Assembly: GCA_017508195.1 (NCBI GenBank)
Contig: JAFVZL010000027.1
Coordinates: 1-45,512 of the forward strand
DNA length: 45,512 nucleotides
DNA from: Clostridia bacterium
GTDB taxonomy: Bacteria > Bacillota > Clostridia > Oscillospirales > CAG-272
Direction of reading: 5' to 3'
Positions 23,106 through 31,848 of this stretch are shown piece after piece (within the stretch, counting starts at the first letter, position 1; each line of letters starts with the position of its first letter). The notes beneath the pieces were generated by a model. It was not told where the DNA came from. It did no database searches and was given only the letters and a program-made list of their open reading frames with translations. Made by a program: the position numbers and the translations under genes.

Positions 23106-25612
23106 AGCTCTCCTTTTCCACACGAGGATGGCCGGGTCTCTCGTTTGACGAGATGATAGATACGGCTATCGACATGGGCTTCTCGGGTGTAGAGGTCTAT
23201 AATCTCCACGCCTTTGCCGATCTTACCGACAAGGGCGCGCCCTTCCATAAATATAATACCGCGGCTACCGCGCGTACGCTCCGCGATAAGCAGCTCACCA
23301 TTCCCTGCTTTGATACCTCGATCGATATTTCATCGGCAGAGGGCAGCGTTGATACTGTATCCGGGCTTATCGAGATAGCGCACAACGCCCACGTTCCCTA
23401 CGTTGTAGTCTGCGCTCTTTCGGATAACGAGGACAGAGTCTATTCTACCCTCTCGGCACTTCTCCCGATAGCGGAGTCGCTCGACGTGAGCGTGCTTGTA
23501 AAGACGAGCGGAATATATTCCGACACCGCGAGGCTCAGGGATATGCTCGACCGCTTTGCGAGTGATAACCTTGCCGTGCTTTGGGACGTCCATCACCCTT
23601 ACAGGGATAAGGGCGAGTCGGGAGACGATACCATAAAGAACCTCGGATGCTATGTAAAGCACGTTCATATGCGCGATTCAGACGACACGGGTGCCTACCA
23701 GCTTATCGGTGAGGGTACTATGCCCATCGATGACGTTATGCGCGCACTCTCATCCGTAAACTACGATAATTTTATCTCACTCGAGTGGAAGCCCGAGTGG
23801 CTCGAGGACTTAAAGGACCCCGAGATCATCTTTCCCTACTTCGTAAACTATATGTCGAGATTCACCTCGACAAGGGATATGAAAAAGAAGCTTTACTTTA
23901 ACCATGACGGCACGGGACAGTACGTCTGGAAAAAGGATGAGCTTATCGACCTGACCTTCTCCGAGGTGCTCGACCGCGTTGCAGACGAGTTCCCCGATCA
24001 GTACTGCTTCAAGTACACGACCCTCGACTACACCCGTACCTATGCAGAATTCCGCGAGGACGTTGACCGCTTCGCAAGAGCGCTCGTTTCGCTCGGTGTC
24101 AAGGCGGGCTCAAAGGTCGCTGTATGGGCTACCAACCTGCCTGCGTGGTATATCACGTTCTGGGCTACGACGAAGCTCGGTGCGGTGCTCGTAACCGTTA
24201 ACACAGCGTATAAGATACACGAGGCGGAATACCTGCTCCGTCAGTCCGATACTCACACGCTCGTCATGATCGACAGCTGCCTTGACTCGAACTATAAGGA
24301 GATAATCAACACTCTCTGCCCCGAGATAAAGGATACGAAGCCGGGAGAGCCTCTGCACTCGAAAAGACTTCCCTTCTTACGCAATGTTATCACCGTCGGC
24401 TTCAAGCAGCCGGGATGCCTCACCTTTGACGAGGCTATGGCAAGATACAAGCTCGTCAGCAAGGAGCAGGTCGCGAGAATGGCGGCAGCCGTACGCCCGA
24501 GCGACGTATGCAATATGCAGTACACCTCGGGTACCACAGGCTTCCCGAAGGGAGTAATGCTCACTCACTACAACGTAGTGAATAACGGAAAGTGTATCGG
24601 AGACCGAATGGGTCTTTCGACCGCGGACCGTATGATGATACACGTTCCTATGTTCCACTGCTTCGGAATGACACTTTCGATGACCTCGTCGATGACCCAC
24701 GGAACGACTATGTGTCCGATGCCCTACTTCTCGGCAAAATCCTCTCTCGCGTGCATCAATCAGGAGAAGATAACCTGCTTCAACGGTGTACCTACGATGT
24801 TCATCGCGATGTTCAACCACCCGAACTACCGCTCGACCGACTTCTCGCATATGAGAACCGGTATCATGGCAGGTGCGGGATGCCCTCCCGAGCTTATGCG
24901 CCGTGCGGCAAGACCCGACGAGATGAATATGACGGGTATAGTCAGCGTATACGGTCAGACCGAGTGTGCACCGGGTAACACCATGAGCTCCTGGACCGAC
25001 TCTCTTGAGGTAAGGACAGAGACCGTCGGCTACGCCTTCCCCCACGTGCGCTGCAAGATAGTAGACCCCGAGACGGGCGAGGAGGTCGGCCCCGGAGTGA
25101 ACGGCGAGTTCTGTGCAAAGGGCTACAACACCATGAAGGGCTACTACAAGATGCCTATGGCGACCAAGGGCACGATAGACGAGGACGGATGGCTCCACTC
25201 GGGAGACCTCGCCTCGCGTGACGAGGACGGAAATTACAGAATTACCGGCAGACTCAAGGATATGATCATCCGAGGCGGTGAGAATATCTACCCGAAGGAG
25301 ATAGAGGAATTCATCTACACCCACCCCGCAGTAAAAGACGTGCAGGTCATCGGTGTGCCCGATAAGAAGTACGGCGAGGAGATAATGGCTTGCATTATCT
25401 TAAAGGAGCCGGGCAGTATCACAGAGAGCGAGATGATCGAGTACATCAAGGCGAGCATGGCACGCCATAAGGTGCCTAAGTATATCGAGTTCGTCACAAG
25501 CTTCCCGATGAACGCAGCGGGTAAGATCCTCAAATACAAGATGAGAGAGGATGCGGCAGCCCGTCTCGGTCTTGTGGGCGACGGCTCGGACACCGCCTCA
25601 CCCGGTAAATAA
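23102..25612 (+). CDS. Fusion of xylose-isomerase-like TIM barrel with fatty-acyl-CoA synthetase
   Basis: 836 aa. Residues 1 to about 255 form an AP-endonuclease-2/sugar-isomerase-type TIM barrel (KLSFSTRGWPGLSFDEM, LWDVHHPYRDKG, VKHVHMRD, SLEWKPEW with the expected acidic and His metal ligands). From about 285 to the end is a FadD-like AMP-forming acyl-CoA synthetase: QYTSGTTGFPKGVMLTH (about 472-488), YGQTECAPGNT, WLHSGDLASRDEDG, GGENIYPKEIEEF, and catalytic Lys in AAGKILKYK (about 807). The ATGA overlap with the LeuA-like gene couples translation. I know of no standard enzyme with this domain order. The frame is open throughout, so it is a real fusion in this sequence and not two genes. 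Confidence 0.85.
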   Translation: MKLSFSTRGWPGLSFDEMIDTAIDMGFSGVEVYNLHAFADLTDKGAPFHKYNTAATARTLRDKQLTIPCFDTSIDISSAEGSVDTVSGLIEIAHNAHVPYVVVCALSDNEDRVYSTLSALLPIAESLDVSVLVKTSGIYSDTARLRDMLDRFASDNLAVLWDVHHPYRDKGESGDDTIKNLGCYVKHVHMRDSDDTGAYQLIGEGTMPIDDVMRALSSVNYDNFISLEWKPEWLEDLKDPEIIFPYFVNYMSRFTSTRDMKKKLYFNHDGTGQYVWKKDELIDLTFSEVLDRVADEFPDQYCFKYTTLDYTRTYAEFREDVDRFARALVSLGVKAGSKVAVWATNLPAWYITFWATTKLGAVLVTVNTAYKIHEAEYLLRQSDTHTLVMIDSCLDSNYKEIINTLCPEIKDTKPGEPLHSKRLPFLRNVITVGFKQPGCLTFDEAMARYKLVSKEQVARMAAAVRPSDVCNMQYTSGTTGFPKGVMLTHYNVVNNGKCIGDRMGLSTADRMMIHVPMFHCFGMTLSMTSSMTHGTTMCPMPYFSAKSSLACINQEKITCFNGVPTMFIAMFNHPNYRSTDFSHMRTGIMAGAGCPPELMRRAARPDEMNMTGIVSVYGQTECAPGNTMSSWTDSLEVRTETVGYAFPHVRCKIVDPETGEEVGPGVNGEFCAKGYNTMKGYYKMPMATKGTIDEDGWLHSGDLASRDEDGNYRITGRLKDMIIRGGENIYPKEIEEFIYTHPAVKDVQVIGVPDKKYGEEIMACIILKEPGSITESEMIEYIKASMARHKVPKYIEFVTSFPMNAAGKILKYKMREDAAARLGLVGDGSDTASPGK

Positions 25613-25619
25613 CAAAGAA

Positions 25620-25653
25620 GGCAGCACGGACCCGTTTCTCGATCAGTGCTGCC
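25620..25653 (+). other. Intercistronic hairpin before the serine hydrolase
   Basis: GGCAGCAC pairs with GTGCTGCC over an 18-base loop, with no T-run after it. A good GGGAG site follows for the next gene, so the transcript probably continues. Confidence 0.4.
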
Positions 25654-25677
25654 AATTCTTCCGAAGGGAGCAAAGAT

Positions 25678-27060
25678 ATGAATATACTTGAAAAGCTCTC
25701 TCAAGAGCTCAAAAAATACTGCGTAAGATTACACGGGGCGGCACTTATATCAGGCGGCGAGGTAGTCGACGAGATATATCTGCCCCCGTATACAAGAGAT
25801 ACCAAAACAAGGCTCTACTCGACAACGAAATCGGTCGCGGCAATAGCAATCGGCAAGCTTGTCGGTGAGGGGAGAATATCCCTTGACGATAAGGTGACCG
25901 ATATCTTTAAGAGCCGCTTCGATATGACCGACGTGCATCCGCTCTTAAAGGAGCAGACCGTAAGGCAGATGCTGACGATGACGACCGTATACTCGAAGCC
26001 CACCTATGACGCAAATACGCGCGAGTGGCTCGCATCTTATTTTAAAGCAGAGCCAACGCACCCCGCAGGTACTCTCTGGCACTATGACAGCTGCGGCAGC
26101 TATGTCATCGGTGCTATCACAAAACTCGTCACGGGTATGGACTTTATCGAATATCTGCGCCCAGAATTCGACGAGATAGGCGTGAGCGAGGGAATATACT
26201 GCCTCGAGGGTCCCGACGGTGAGGCGTGGGCATCCTCGGGCTTCATAGCAACGACAGAGGACCTCGGCAGAATTGCTTACCTCATGTTAAAGCGCGGCAA
26301 GTGGGGTGATAAGCAGCTTATCCCCGAGGACTTTGCCATAGATGCAATATCACCACTGGTCACAAACACCGACAGAGCAATATTCTCGCGCTACGATTGC
26401 GGTTACGGCTATCAGATATGGTCGCACCCGGGCGGTGCCTTTGCGTTCAGGGGACTGGGCGGACAGATAGCTATCGGATATCCCGGAAGAGACCTTGTCT
26501 TCGTCTGCACCTCAGACACCTCGGGTAACCACAACGCATACGATGATATATTCAGAACAGTCGAGGAAATAGTGCTCCCGCACTTCCCCATCACAAACGA
26601 AGCCGAGCACGAGCAAATGCTTCCGAAGCCCGTAAACAGCAACGTATATAGCGAGATTGTAAACAAAACTTATATTTTAAACGATAATCCGCTGAACATC
26701 GAAGCTATCAGCTTTGAGGATAAGAACGGAGCATCAGTACTGAATTACACCAAAGGCGGCAAGTCCTACACGCTCCCCTTCACCGTCGGCAAGGAATCCC
26801 TCACCGTCTTTCCCGAGGGCTATCACGCACACCGTCTCTTTGATAAAAGCGAGAGCCTAAGATACAGGTGCTCGGTAAGTGCAGAATGGACGGAACCGCA
26901 AAAGCTTCGCATAAGAGTGTGGGCAGAGGACATTTACGTTGGTAATATGACCATGGTATTTGCCTTCCGTGAGGACGGTATGATAGCGCTCAAGGCTGAT
27001 AAAAACGCGCAGTTCTTTTTCGATGATTTTTCGGGTGTCGCATACGGCAGATCAAAATAA
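25678..27060 (+). CDS. Serine hydrolase of the beta-lactamase class C/esterase family
   Basis: 460 aa. The catalytic SxxK is STTK (S48, K51), followed by WHYDSCGSYVIGA (about 138-150), where Y-x-S replaces the usual Y-x-N. A C-terminal beta-rich domain (about 320-460) follows the hydrolase core. No signal peptide, so it is cytoplasmic. Members are esterases, peptidases or amidases, and the substrate here is not evident. GGGAG lies seven bases before the ATG, 65 bp after the fusion synthetase. With no promoter seen between them, it is probably the third gene of the Leu T-box operon. A terminator follows. Confidence 0.82.
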   Translation: MNILEKLSQELKKYCVRLHGAALISGGEVVDEIYLPPYTRDTKTRLYSTTKSVAAIAIGKLVGEGRISLDDKVTDIFKSRFDMTDVHPLLKEQTVRQMLTMTTVYSKPTYDANTREWLASYFKAEPTHPAGTLWHYDSCGSYVIGAITKLVTGMDFIEYLRPEFDEIGVSEGIYCLEGPDGEAWASSGFIATTEDLGRIAYLMLKRGKWGDKQLIPEDFAIDAISPLVTNTDRAIFSRYDCGYGYQIWSHPGGAFAFRGLGGQIAIGYPGRDLVFVCTSDTSGNHNAYDDIFRTVEEIVLPHFPITNEAEHEQMLPKPVNSNVYSEIVNKTYILNDNPLNIEAISFEDKNGASVLNYTKGGKSYTLPFTVGKESLTVFPEGYHAHRLFDKSESLRYRCSVSAEWTEPQKLRIRVWAEDIYVGNMTMVFAFREDGMIALKADKNAQFFFDDFSGVAYGRSK

Positions 27061-27110
27061 TGCTCTGTCCGACATGCCCGTGCCTAACCGCTATTCTATT
27101 ATTAATTAAA

Positions 27111-27146
27111 ACGGAGATACCGCAAAGGGCGGTATCTCCGTTTTTT
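27111..27146 (+). terminator. Rho-independent terminator of the plus-strand T-box operon
   Basis: A 13-bp perfect stem (27111-27123 with 27129-27141), then T6. The preceding AAAA also lets it work for the minus-strand GH3 transcript. Confidence 0.9.
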
Positions 27147-27204
27147 CTGCCAAAGCGGCAATTTATCTATAAAAAGCTGCGAAAACCCGACACGGGTGCT
27201 CGGT

Positions 27205-29220
27205 TTAGTGTACCACGAATGTCACCTGCTCGCTCGCAGGGAGAGATATATCGACTCTTGCCTTAAGTCTGATATCACGCGACGAGGAGCCGACAAGGAT
27301 CTCGAAAGCACCGTTTTCAACGTACCATTTTTTCTGGAAAACGCTGTAATACGCAAATGCGCGCTCGGCGAGCTTGAGCTCAACTCTCTTACTCTCACCG
27401 GGTGCAAGCTCGATCTTCGCAAAGCCCTTAAGCTCCTTCTCGGGTCTTGATACCGCGGAGAATACATCCTTGACGTAAAGCTCCGCTACCTCCTTCGCGG
27501 TTATATCCGACTTGTTCGTTACCGTGAAGGATACGGTATAATCCGTCTCGCTATGCTTCTTTACCGTCATATCGCTATACTCGAACTCGGCGTACGAAAG
27601 GCCGAATCCGAACGGGAATCTTACGTTCTTTTTATAGCTGTCGTAGTACCTGTATCCCACGAACACACCCTCGGTGTATCTGTCCACGAAGCCGTTGCCG
27701 CGATAGGATCCCGTAGGAGTATCCTCGAGGCACATAGGGAAGGTCTCGGCAAGCTTACCCGAGGGAGAGACTTTACCGCAAAGCACGCGTGCGGTCGCCT
27801 CCTGTATTCCCTCTCCGCCGTATCCGATATAAAGAAGCGCCTTTACCCTGTCTATCCACGGGGAAACGTCGATAGCACTTCCCGAATAAAGCACGATGAC
27901 AACGTTCTCGTTCACATCAGCCGTTTCAACGATAATATCCTCCATGCTCTTGGGGAGTCTAAGCGAGGTTCTGTCCGCATCCTCGAACTCTATCGTTGCG
28001 TCGGTGCCGAAGCTCAGCACTACCGTATCGGCATCGTATGCCGTATAGGGAACTCGGTTACCCGCTACCACCTTGCCGTTAGTTCTGAAAATACTCTTTT
28101 CTGTAAGAATGGTCACCGCATCACCGAGGATGTCCTTTATCTCGTCACCGAGATGGCGTATCTCGTAATCCGTCTGTATGGTCGACGATCCGCCACCGCC
28201 TATTGCGGGGGACTTCGCGCCCGAGCCGCTTACATGTATCTTACCCGATTTAAGAGGAAGTATGCCGTCCTCGTTCTTGAGAAGTACTATACCCTCCTCG
28301 GCTATCTCTCTCGCGATCTCGTGTCTTTGCTCGTGCGTCCTCTTGACACTTCCGTTCCTTCTCGACTCCCGAGCCTTTTCCATAAGCTCGACAAGTCTTG
28401 TTACCTCGGCATCAATGGTTTCTATACTGAGCTCTCCCGCCTCGTAAGCGCGCATCACCTGACCGTAGGCATCGGTTCTGAAGGGCATCTCAACGTCCAG
28501 CCCCGCCCTGTGTGCTCTGCCGCTCTCTCTTACACCGTACCAGTCGGACATAACCACACCGCCGAAGCCGAACTCATTACGAAGAATATTCATAAGATAC
28601 TCGTTCTCGGATGCGTAAATACCGTTTATGGGATTGTACGAGGTCATAAGACAGCCCGGCTTACCCTCAAGCGCAAGCTCAAACGGTGTCAGATATATTT
28701 CTCTCAGTGTTCTTTCATCTACCTCGCTCGACTGATAATCCCTGTCGTACTCGCGGTTGTTCGCACAATAGTGCTTCACGCAGGCGCTGACGCCGCGGCT
28801 CTCGGCACCCTCGATAAAGGCTCTGCCCATAGTACCCGAAAGATATGGGTCCTCGGAAAAATACTCGAAGTTTCTTCCGCATAAGGGCGTGCGCTTGATA
28901 TTAACGCCGGGGCCGAGGAGCACGTCCTTTCCGTACTCAACGAACTCGTCGGCAATGGTCTCACCGTCAAGCCTTGCAAGCTCGGTATTCCAGGTGTTGG
29001 CGACTACGGCAAGCGAGGGCATCGCGGTAGACGAAAATCTCTCCCTCGATACTATCTTTCCGTTTTCCATTGTATATATCACGCGGCGGCAGCCGTGAGG
29101 TCCGTCGTGCATCTCGAGCTCGGGGAGCTTACCGTCAAGGGAGTCGAGTCTCCACCATTCCTTTCCCGTGAGAAGCGTTACCTTTTCTTCAATGCTAAGC
29201 TTTTTAATATCAAATTTCAT
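27205..29220 (-). CDS. Glycoside hydrolase family 3 beta-glycosidase
   Basis: 671 aa. The N-terminal (beta/alpha)8 domain has KHYCANNRE (about 149-157) and the nucleophile D226 in GVVMSDWYGV. The second domain holds the GGGGSSTIQ loop, and a fibronectin-III-like C-terminus follows (from about 550). No signal peptide, so it acts on sugars brought into the cell, probably beta-glucosides or xylosides. AAAAGGAGGATG precedes the ATG. It is divergent from an AraC-type regulator 114 bp away, which probably controls it. Confidence 0.93.
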   Translation of the reverse strand: MKFDIKKLSIEEKVTLLTGKEWWRLDSLDGKLPELEMHDGPHGCRRVIYTMENGKIVSRERFSSTAMPSLAVVANTWNTELARLDGETIADEFVEYGKDVLLGPGVNIKRTPLCGRNFEYFSEDPYLSGTMGRAFIEGAESRGVSACVKHYCANNREYDRDYQSSEVDERTLREIYLTPFELALEGKPGCLMTSYNPINGIYASENEYLMNILRNEFGFGGVVMSDWYGVRESGRAHRAGLDVEMPFRTDAYGQVMRAYEAGELSIETIDAEVTRLVELMEKARESRRNGSVKRTHEQRHEIAREIAEEGIVLLKNEDGILPLKSGKIHVSGSGAKSPAIGGGGSSTIQTDYEIRHLGDEIKDILGDAVTILTEKSIFRTNGKVVAGNRVPYTAYDADTVVLSFGTDATIEFEDADRTSLRLPKSMEDIIVETADVNENVVIVLYSGSAIDVSPWIDRVKALLYIGYGGEGIQEATARVLCGKVSPSGKLAETFPMCLEDTPTGSYRGNGFVDRYTEGVFVGYRYYDSYKKNVRFPFGFGLSYAEFEYSDMTVKKHSETDYTVSFTVTNKSDITAKEVAELYVKDVFSAVSRPEKELKGFAKIELAPGESKRVELKLAERAFAYYSVFQKKWYVENGAFEILVGSSSRDIRLKARVDISLPASEQVTFVVH

Positions 29221-29287
29221 AGGAACATCCTCCTTTTCCTGTTTTCATTTTATCACACGCCTACACTCAGAAAAACACAAAAAGACC

Positions 29288-29315
29288 TTGATTTACTCTC
29301 AAAATATGATATAAT
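29288..29315 (+). promoter_or_regulatory. Promoter of the AraC-type regulator gene
   Basis: TTGATT (29288-29293), 16 bp, TATAAT (29310-29315), 18 bp before the start codon. Confidence 0.6.
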
Positions 29316-29333
29316 TGTCATGAGGTGAAGAAA

Positions 29334-30116
29334 ATGAATGCATTTTACGAAACACACAGAGACGACGCGGCAGAGATACATACGAAGCGTAACGGTAACC
29401 ATACCTACCCCTCGCACTTTCACAGAAGCATCGAGCTTTTTATAATAAAGCGCGGAAATTATTCGCTTACCGTAAACGGTATTACCCACGAGATGACAGA
29501 CGGCAGTGTCGCCTTTATTGATTGCTTTGACGTACACTCGTACGAGATGCACTCTGAGCAGGGGGACGACTGCGTTATACTCATCCCCTTTTCTCACGTC
29601 TACAGATTCAATTCGGTACGCGAGAGCACGCGCATAAGGTCGAGCATTATAAAGGACAGTGAGCTGTCCTCAAGGCTTCTCGCGCTTGCAGACGGCTTTC
29701 TGATAGACGAAAGCGACACGAACGTAAGAGCAAGCACGGCAGAGCTTATGCTGTCGCTCATCCTCGGAAGGCTCGAGCCCGGTGAGGAGCGCGAGCGAGG
29801 TGAGGCTCAGCTGGTAAGAAGCATGCTCACTTATATTCAGGATAATTTCAAAAGAGAGATAACACGCGCTGACATCGCGCGCACACTCGGATACTCACCC
29901 GAGCACGTATCGCGCATATTTCATAAATACCTCGGCCGCTCGCTGAAGGATTACATAAATTCCCTGAGGATCGAATATATAGATTATGAAAGATCTCTCG
30001 AGGGAGCACCCACGCTTACCGAGCTTATATACAAGGCGGGATTTGGCAGTGAGCAGACCTATTACAGAGCAAAAAAGAAGGAGAATCGAGAGATTGTTTC
30101 CCGATCCTCCACTTAA
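29334..30116 (+). CDS. AraC-family transcriptional regulator (cupin sensor)
   Basis: 260 aa. The N-terminal cupin-like arm contains YPSHFHRSIELFIIKRG (about 25-41), typical of sugar-binding AraC regulators. The two C-terminal HTH motifs are ADIARTLGYSPEHVSRIF (about 182-199) and the region ending GFGSEQTYYRAKKK (about 240). ATG 29334 has AGGTGA six bases before it; an upstream GTG at 29325 lies within that site and is rejected. It probably activates the divergent GH3 gene in response to a sugar. Confidence 0.9.
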   Translation: MNAFYETHRDDAAEIHTKRNGNHTYPSHFHRSIELFIIKRGNYSLTVNGITHEMTDGSVAFIDCFDVHSYEMHSEQGDDCVILIPFSHVYRFNSVRESTRIRSSIIKDSELSSRLLALADGFLIDESDTNVRASTAELMLSLILGRLEPGEERERGEAQLVRSMLTYIQDNFKREITRADIARTLGYSPEHVSRIFHKYLGRSLKDYINSLRIEYIDYERSLEGAPTLTELIYKAGFGSEQTYYRAKKKENREIVSRSST

Positions 30117-30244
30117 TATTATAACGTCTTATATCATCGCGCATAACGACCGCGTGCATACGCATACAAGACCTTCGCTCCGTGAAAGCTTCACGCGCCC
30201 GACGGGCTGAAATCTGCTTTGTGAAATCCTCGCGTTTTCAAAGG

Positions 30245-30823
30245 CTAAGCTTCATCACTCCGCGCCTCTGCGCGTGCGGCAAGATAGCTTTCCCTTCCGA
30301 TGTCGTAGAGGTTATTTCCATCGCTGTCTATTACAACTACCACGGGGAAATCCTCTACCTCGAGGAGCCTTATTGCCTCGGCACCGAGGTCGTCATAGGC
30401 TACTACCTTGCTCGACCTTATGCACCTTGAAAGAAGGGCGCCGCATCCGCCTATCGCGCCGAAGTATACCGCACCGTGCTCCTTCATGGCTTCAACCACC
30501 TCTGCTCCGCGCTTGCCCTTGCCTATCATTCCCGTCTGTCCGAGCGAAATGAGGGTGGGGCTGTACGCATCCATACGGTAAGAGGTGGTGGGCCCTGCCG
30601 AGCCTATTACCTGTCCCGGTCTTTCGGGAGTTGGGCCAACGAAATATATAACGCTGTTCTCAATGTCTATCGGGAGCTTCTCGCCCCTTGAAACAAGCTC
30701 GCACAGTCTTTTGTGCGCCGCATCTCTCGCGGTATAGATCTTTCCCGATATAAGACAGCTGTCGCCTGCCCTCAGAGCTCTCGCATCCTCCCTCGTAAGG
30801 GGAGCTTTTATTTTTATAGCCAT
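30245..30823 (-). CDS. fumB: Class I fumarate hydratase beta subunit
   Basis: 192 aa. The beta-subunit/C-terminal domain motifs GPTPERPGQVIGSAGPTTSYRMD (about 63-85), GKGKRG and FGAIGGCGALLSR are present. With the alpha subunit it forms the oxygen-sensitive [4Fe-4S] fumarase that interconverts fumarate and malate. Its ATG overlaps the alpha stop by one base. Close relatives include L-tartrate dehydratase, but fumarase is the usual case for this pairing. Only 128 bp without a gene separates it from the AraC gene. Confidence 0.9.
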   Translation of the reverse strand: MAIKIKAPLTREDARALRAGDSCLISGKIYTARDAAHKRLCELVSRGEKLPIDIENSVIYFVGPTPERPGQVIGSAGPTTSYRMDAYSPTLISLGQTGMIGKGKRGAEVVEAMKEHGAVYFGAIGGCGALLSRCIRSSKVVAYDDLGAEAIRLLEVEDFPVVVVIDSDGNNLYDIGRESYLAARAEARSDEA

Positions 30824-31662
30824 CAGAGCACCTCCGTCTTATGCCTTGTAACGTGACAGTTGATATTGACCGCAACGGGAAGACCCGCAATGTGTGTCGG
30901 GAACTTCTCGATATTCACGGCTAGAGCCGTGGTGCGTCCTCCAAAGCCCTGAGGACCGATGCCGAGAGCGTTTATCCTCTCGAGCAGCTCATCCTCAAGA
31001 GCCGCGTAATAGGGGTCGGAGTTTCGCTCGTCAACGGGGCGAAGCAGCGCGCACTTTGCAAGGTATGCAGCCTTATCAAAGGTACCGCCGATGCCGACAC
31101 CGACAACGATGGGGGGACAGGGGTTAGGACCCGCCTCAAGAACGGTGCGGATAACGAACTCCTTCACTCCCTCGACTCCGTCAGAGGGTCTGAGCATCGC
31201 GATTTTCGACATATTTTCACTGCCGAAGCCCTTCGGAGCAACGGTTATCTCGAGCTTGTCGCCGGGCACTATATCGTAGTAGATCATAGCAGGGGTGTTG
31301 TCGCCCGTATTGACTCTGTCAAGAGGATCGCGCACAACGCTCTTTCTCAGATATCCCTCGGTGTAGCCCTGACGGACACCCTCGTTCACCGCACGGGTGA
31401 GATCTCCGTCAATGTGAACGTCCTGGCCTATCTTCAAAAATACGCAGGCGACGCCCGTATCCTGGCAGACGGGACAATCGTTCTCGTCTGCTATCTCATA
31501 ATTTTCAATTATACGGCCGAGTATCTCCTTTGCGCCCTGCCACTCTTCCCTCTCATAGCAGGAAGAAATGCAATTCTTTATATCATCGGTAAGATGGCAG
31601 TTTGCCTCTATGCACAGCCTTTTGACTGTCTCGGTCACTGCCGTAGCCTTGATTTCTTTCAT
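30823..31662 (-). CDS. fumA: Class I fumarate hydratase alpha subunit
   Basis: 279 aa. The cluster ligands are in CPVCQDTGV (about 62-70), NPCPPIVVGVGIGG (about 180-193) and YLAKCALLRPV (about 199-209). AAGGA lies seven bases before the ATG. First gene of a two-gene operon with fumB. The upstream 186 bp hold no clear consensus promoter but are AT-rich, and the operon must start there because the large gene set to the right ends at a terminator. Confidence 0.92.
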   Translation of the reverse strand: MKEIKATAVTETVKRLCIEANCHLTDDIKNCISSCYEREEWQGAKEILGRIIENYEIADENDCPVCQDTGVACVFLKIGQDVHIDGDLTRAVNEGVRQGYTEGYLRKSVVRDPLDRVNTGDNTPAMIYYDIVPGDKLEITVAPKGFGSENMSKIAMLRPSDGVEGVKEFVIRTVLEAGPNPCPPIVVGVGIGGTFDKAAYLAKCALLRPVDERNSDPYYAALEDELLERINALGIGPQGFGGRTTALAVNIEKFPTHIAGLPVAVNINCHVTRHKTEVL

Positions 31663-31800
31663 ATATGTATCCTTATTTCCTTAATCCAAACGGGGAGATA
31701 AATAGCCTTTAAACTCCATGATATCCATCGAAAAAACAGGTAAATTCAAACAATCGTTTACAATTATGCGTTTTTCAGTTACCTTACAAGAAAAAAGACA

Positions 31801-31844
31801 AAAGCTTAACGAGGGCAGCCCTGACGGGCAGCCCTCGCTCTTTT
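31801..31844. terminator. Terminator at the end of the large membrane-scaffold operon
   Basis: CGAGGGC-A-GCCC pairs with GGGC-A-GCCCTCG (31810-31836), loop TGAC, with CAAAAG/CTTTTG arms outside and a T-rich stretch on the minus side. It lies directly after the last gene of the large operon and ahead of fumA. Confidence 0.7.
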
Positions 31845-31848
31845 GCTA

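Noticed and set aside
27553-28884. 443-aa plus-strand open frame
   Set aside because: Antisense of the GH3 gene, whose catalytic motifs are clear.
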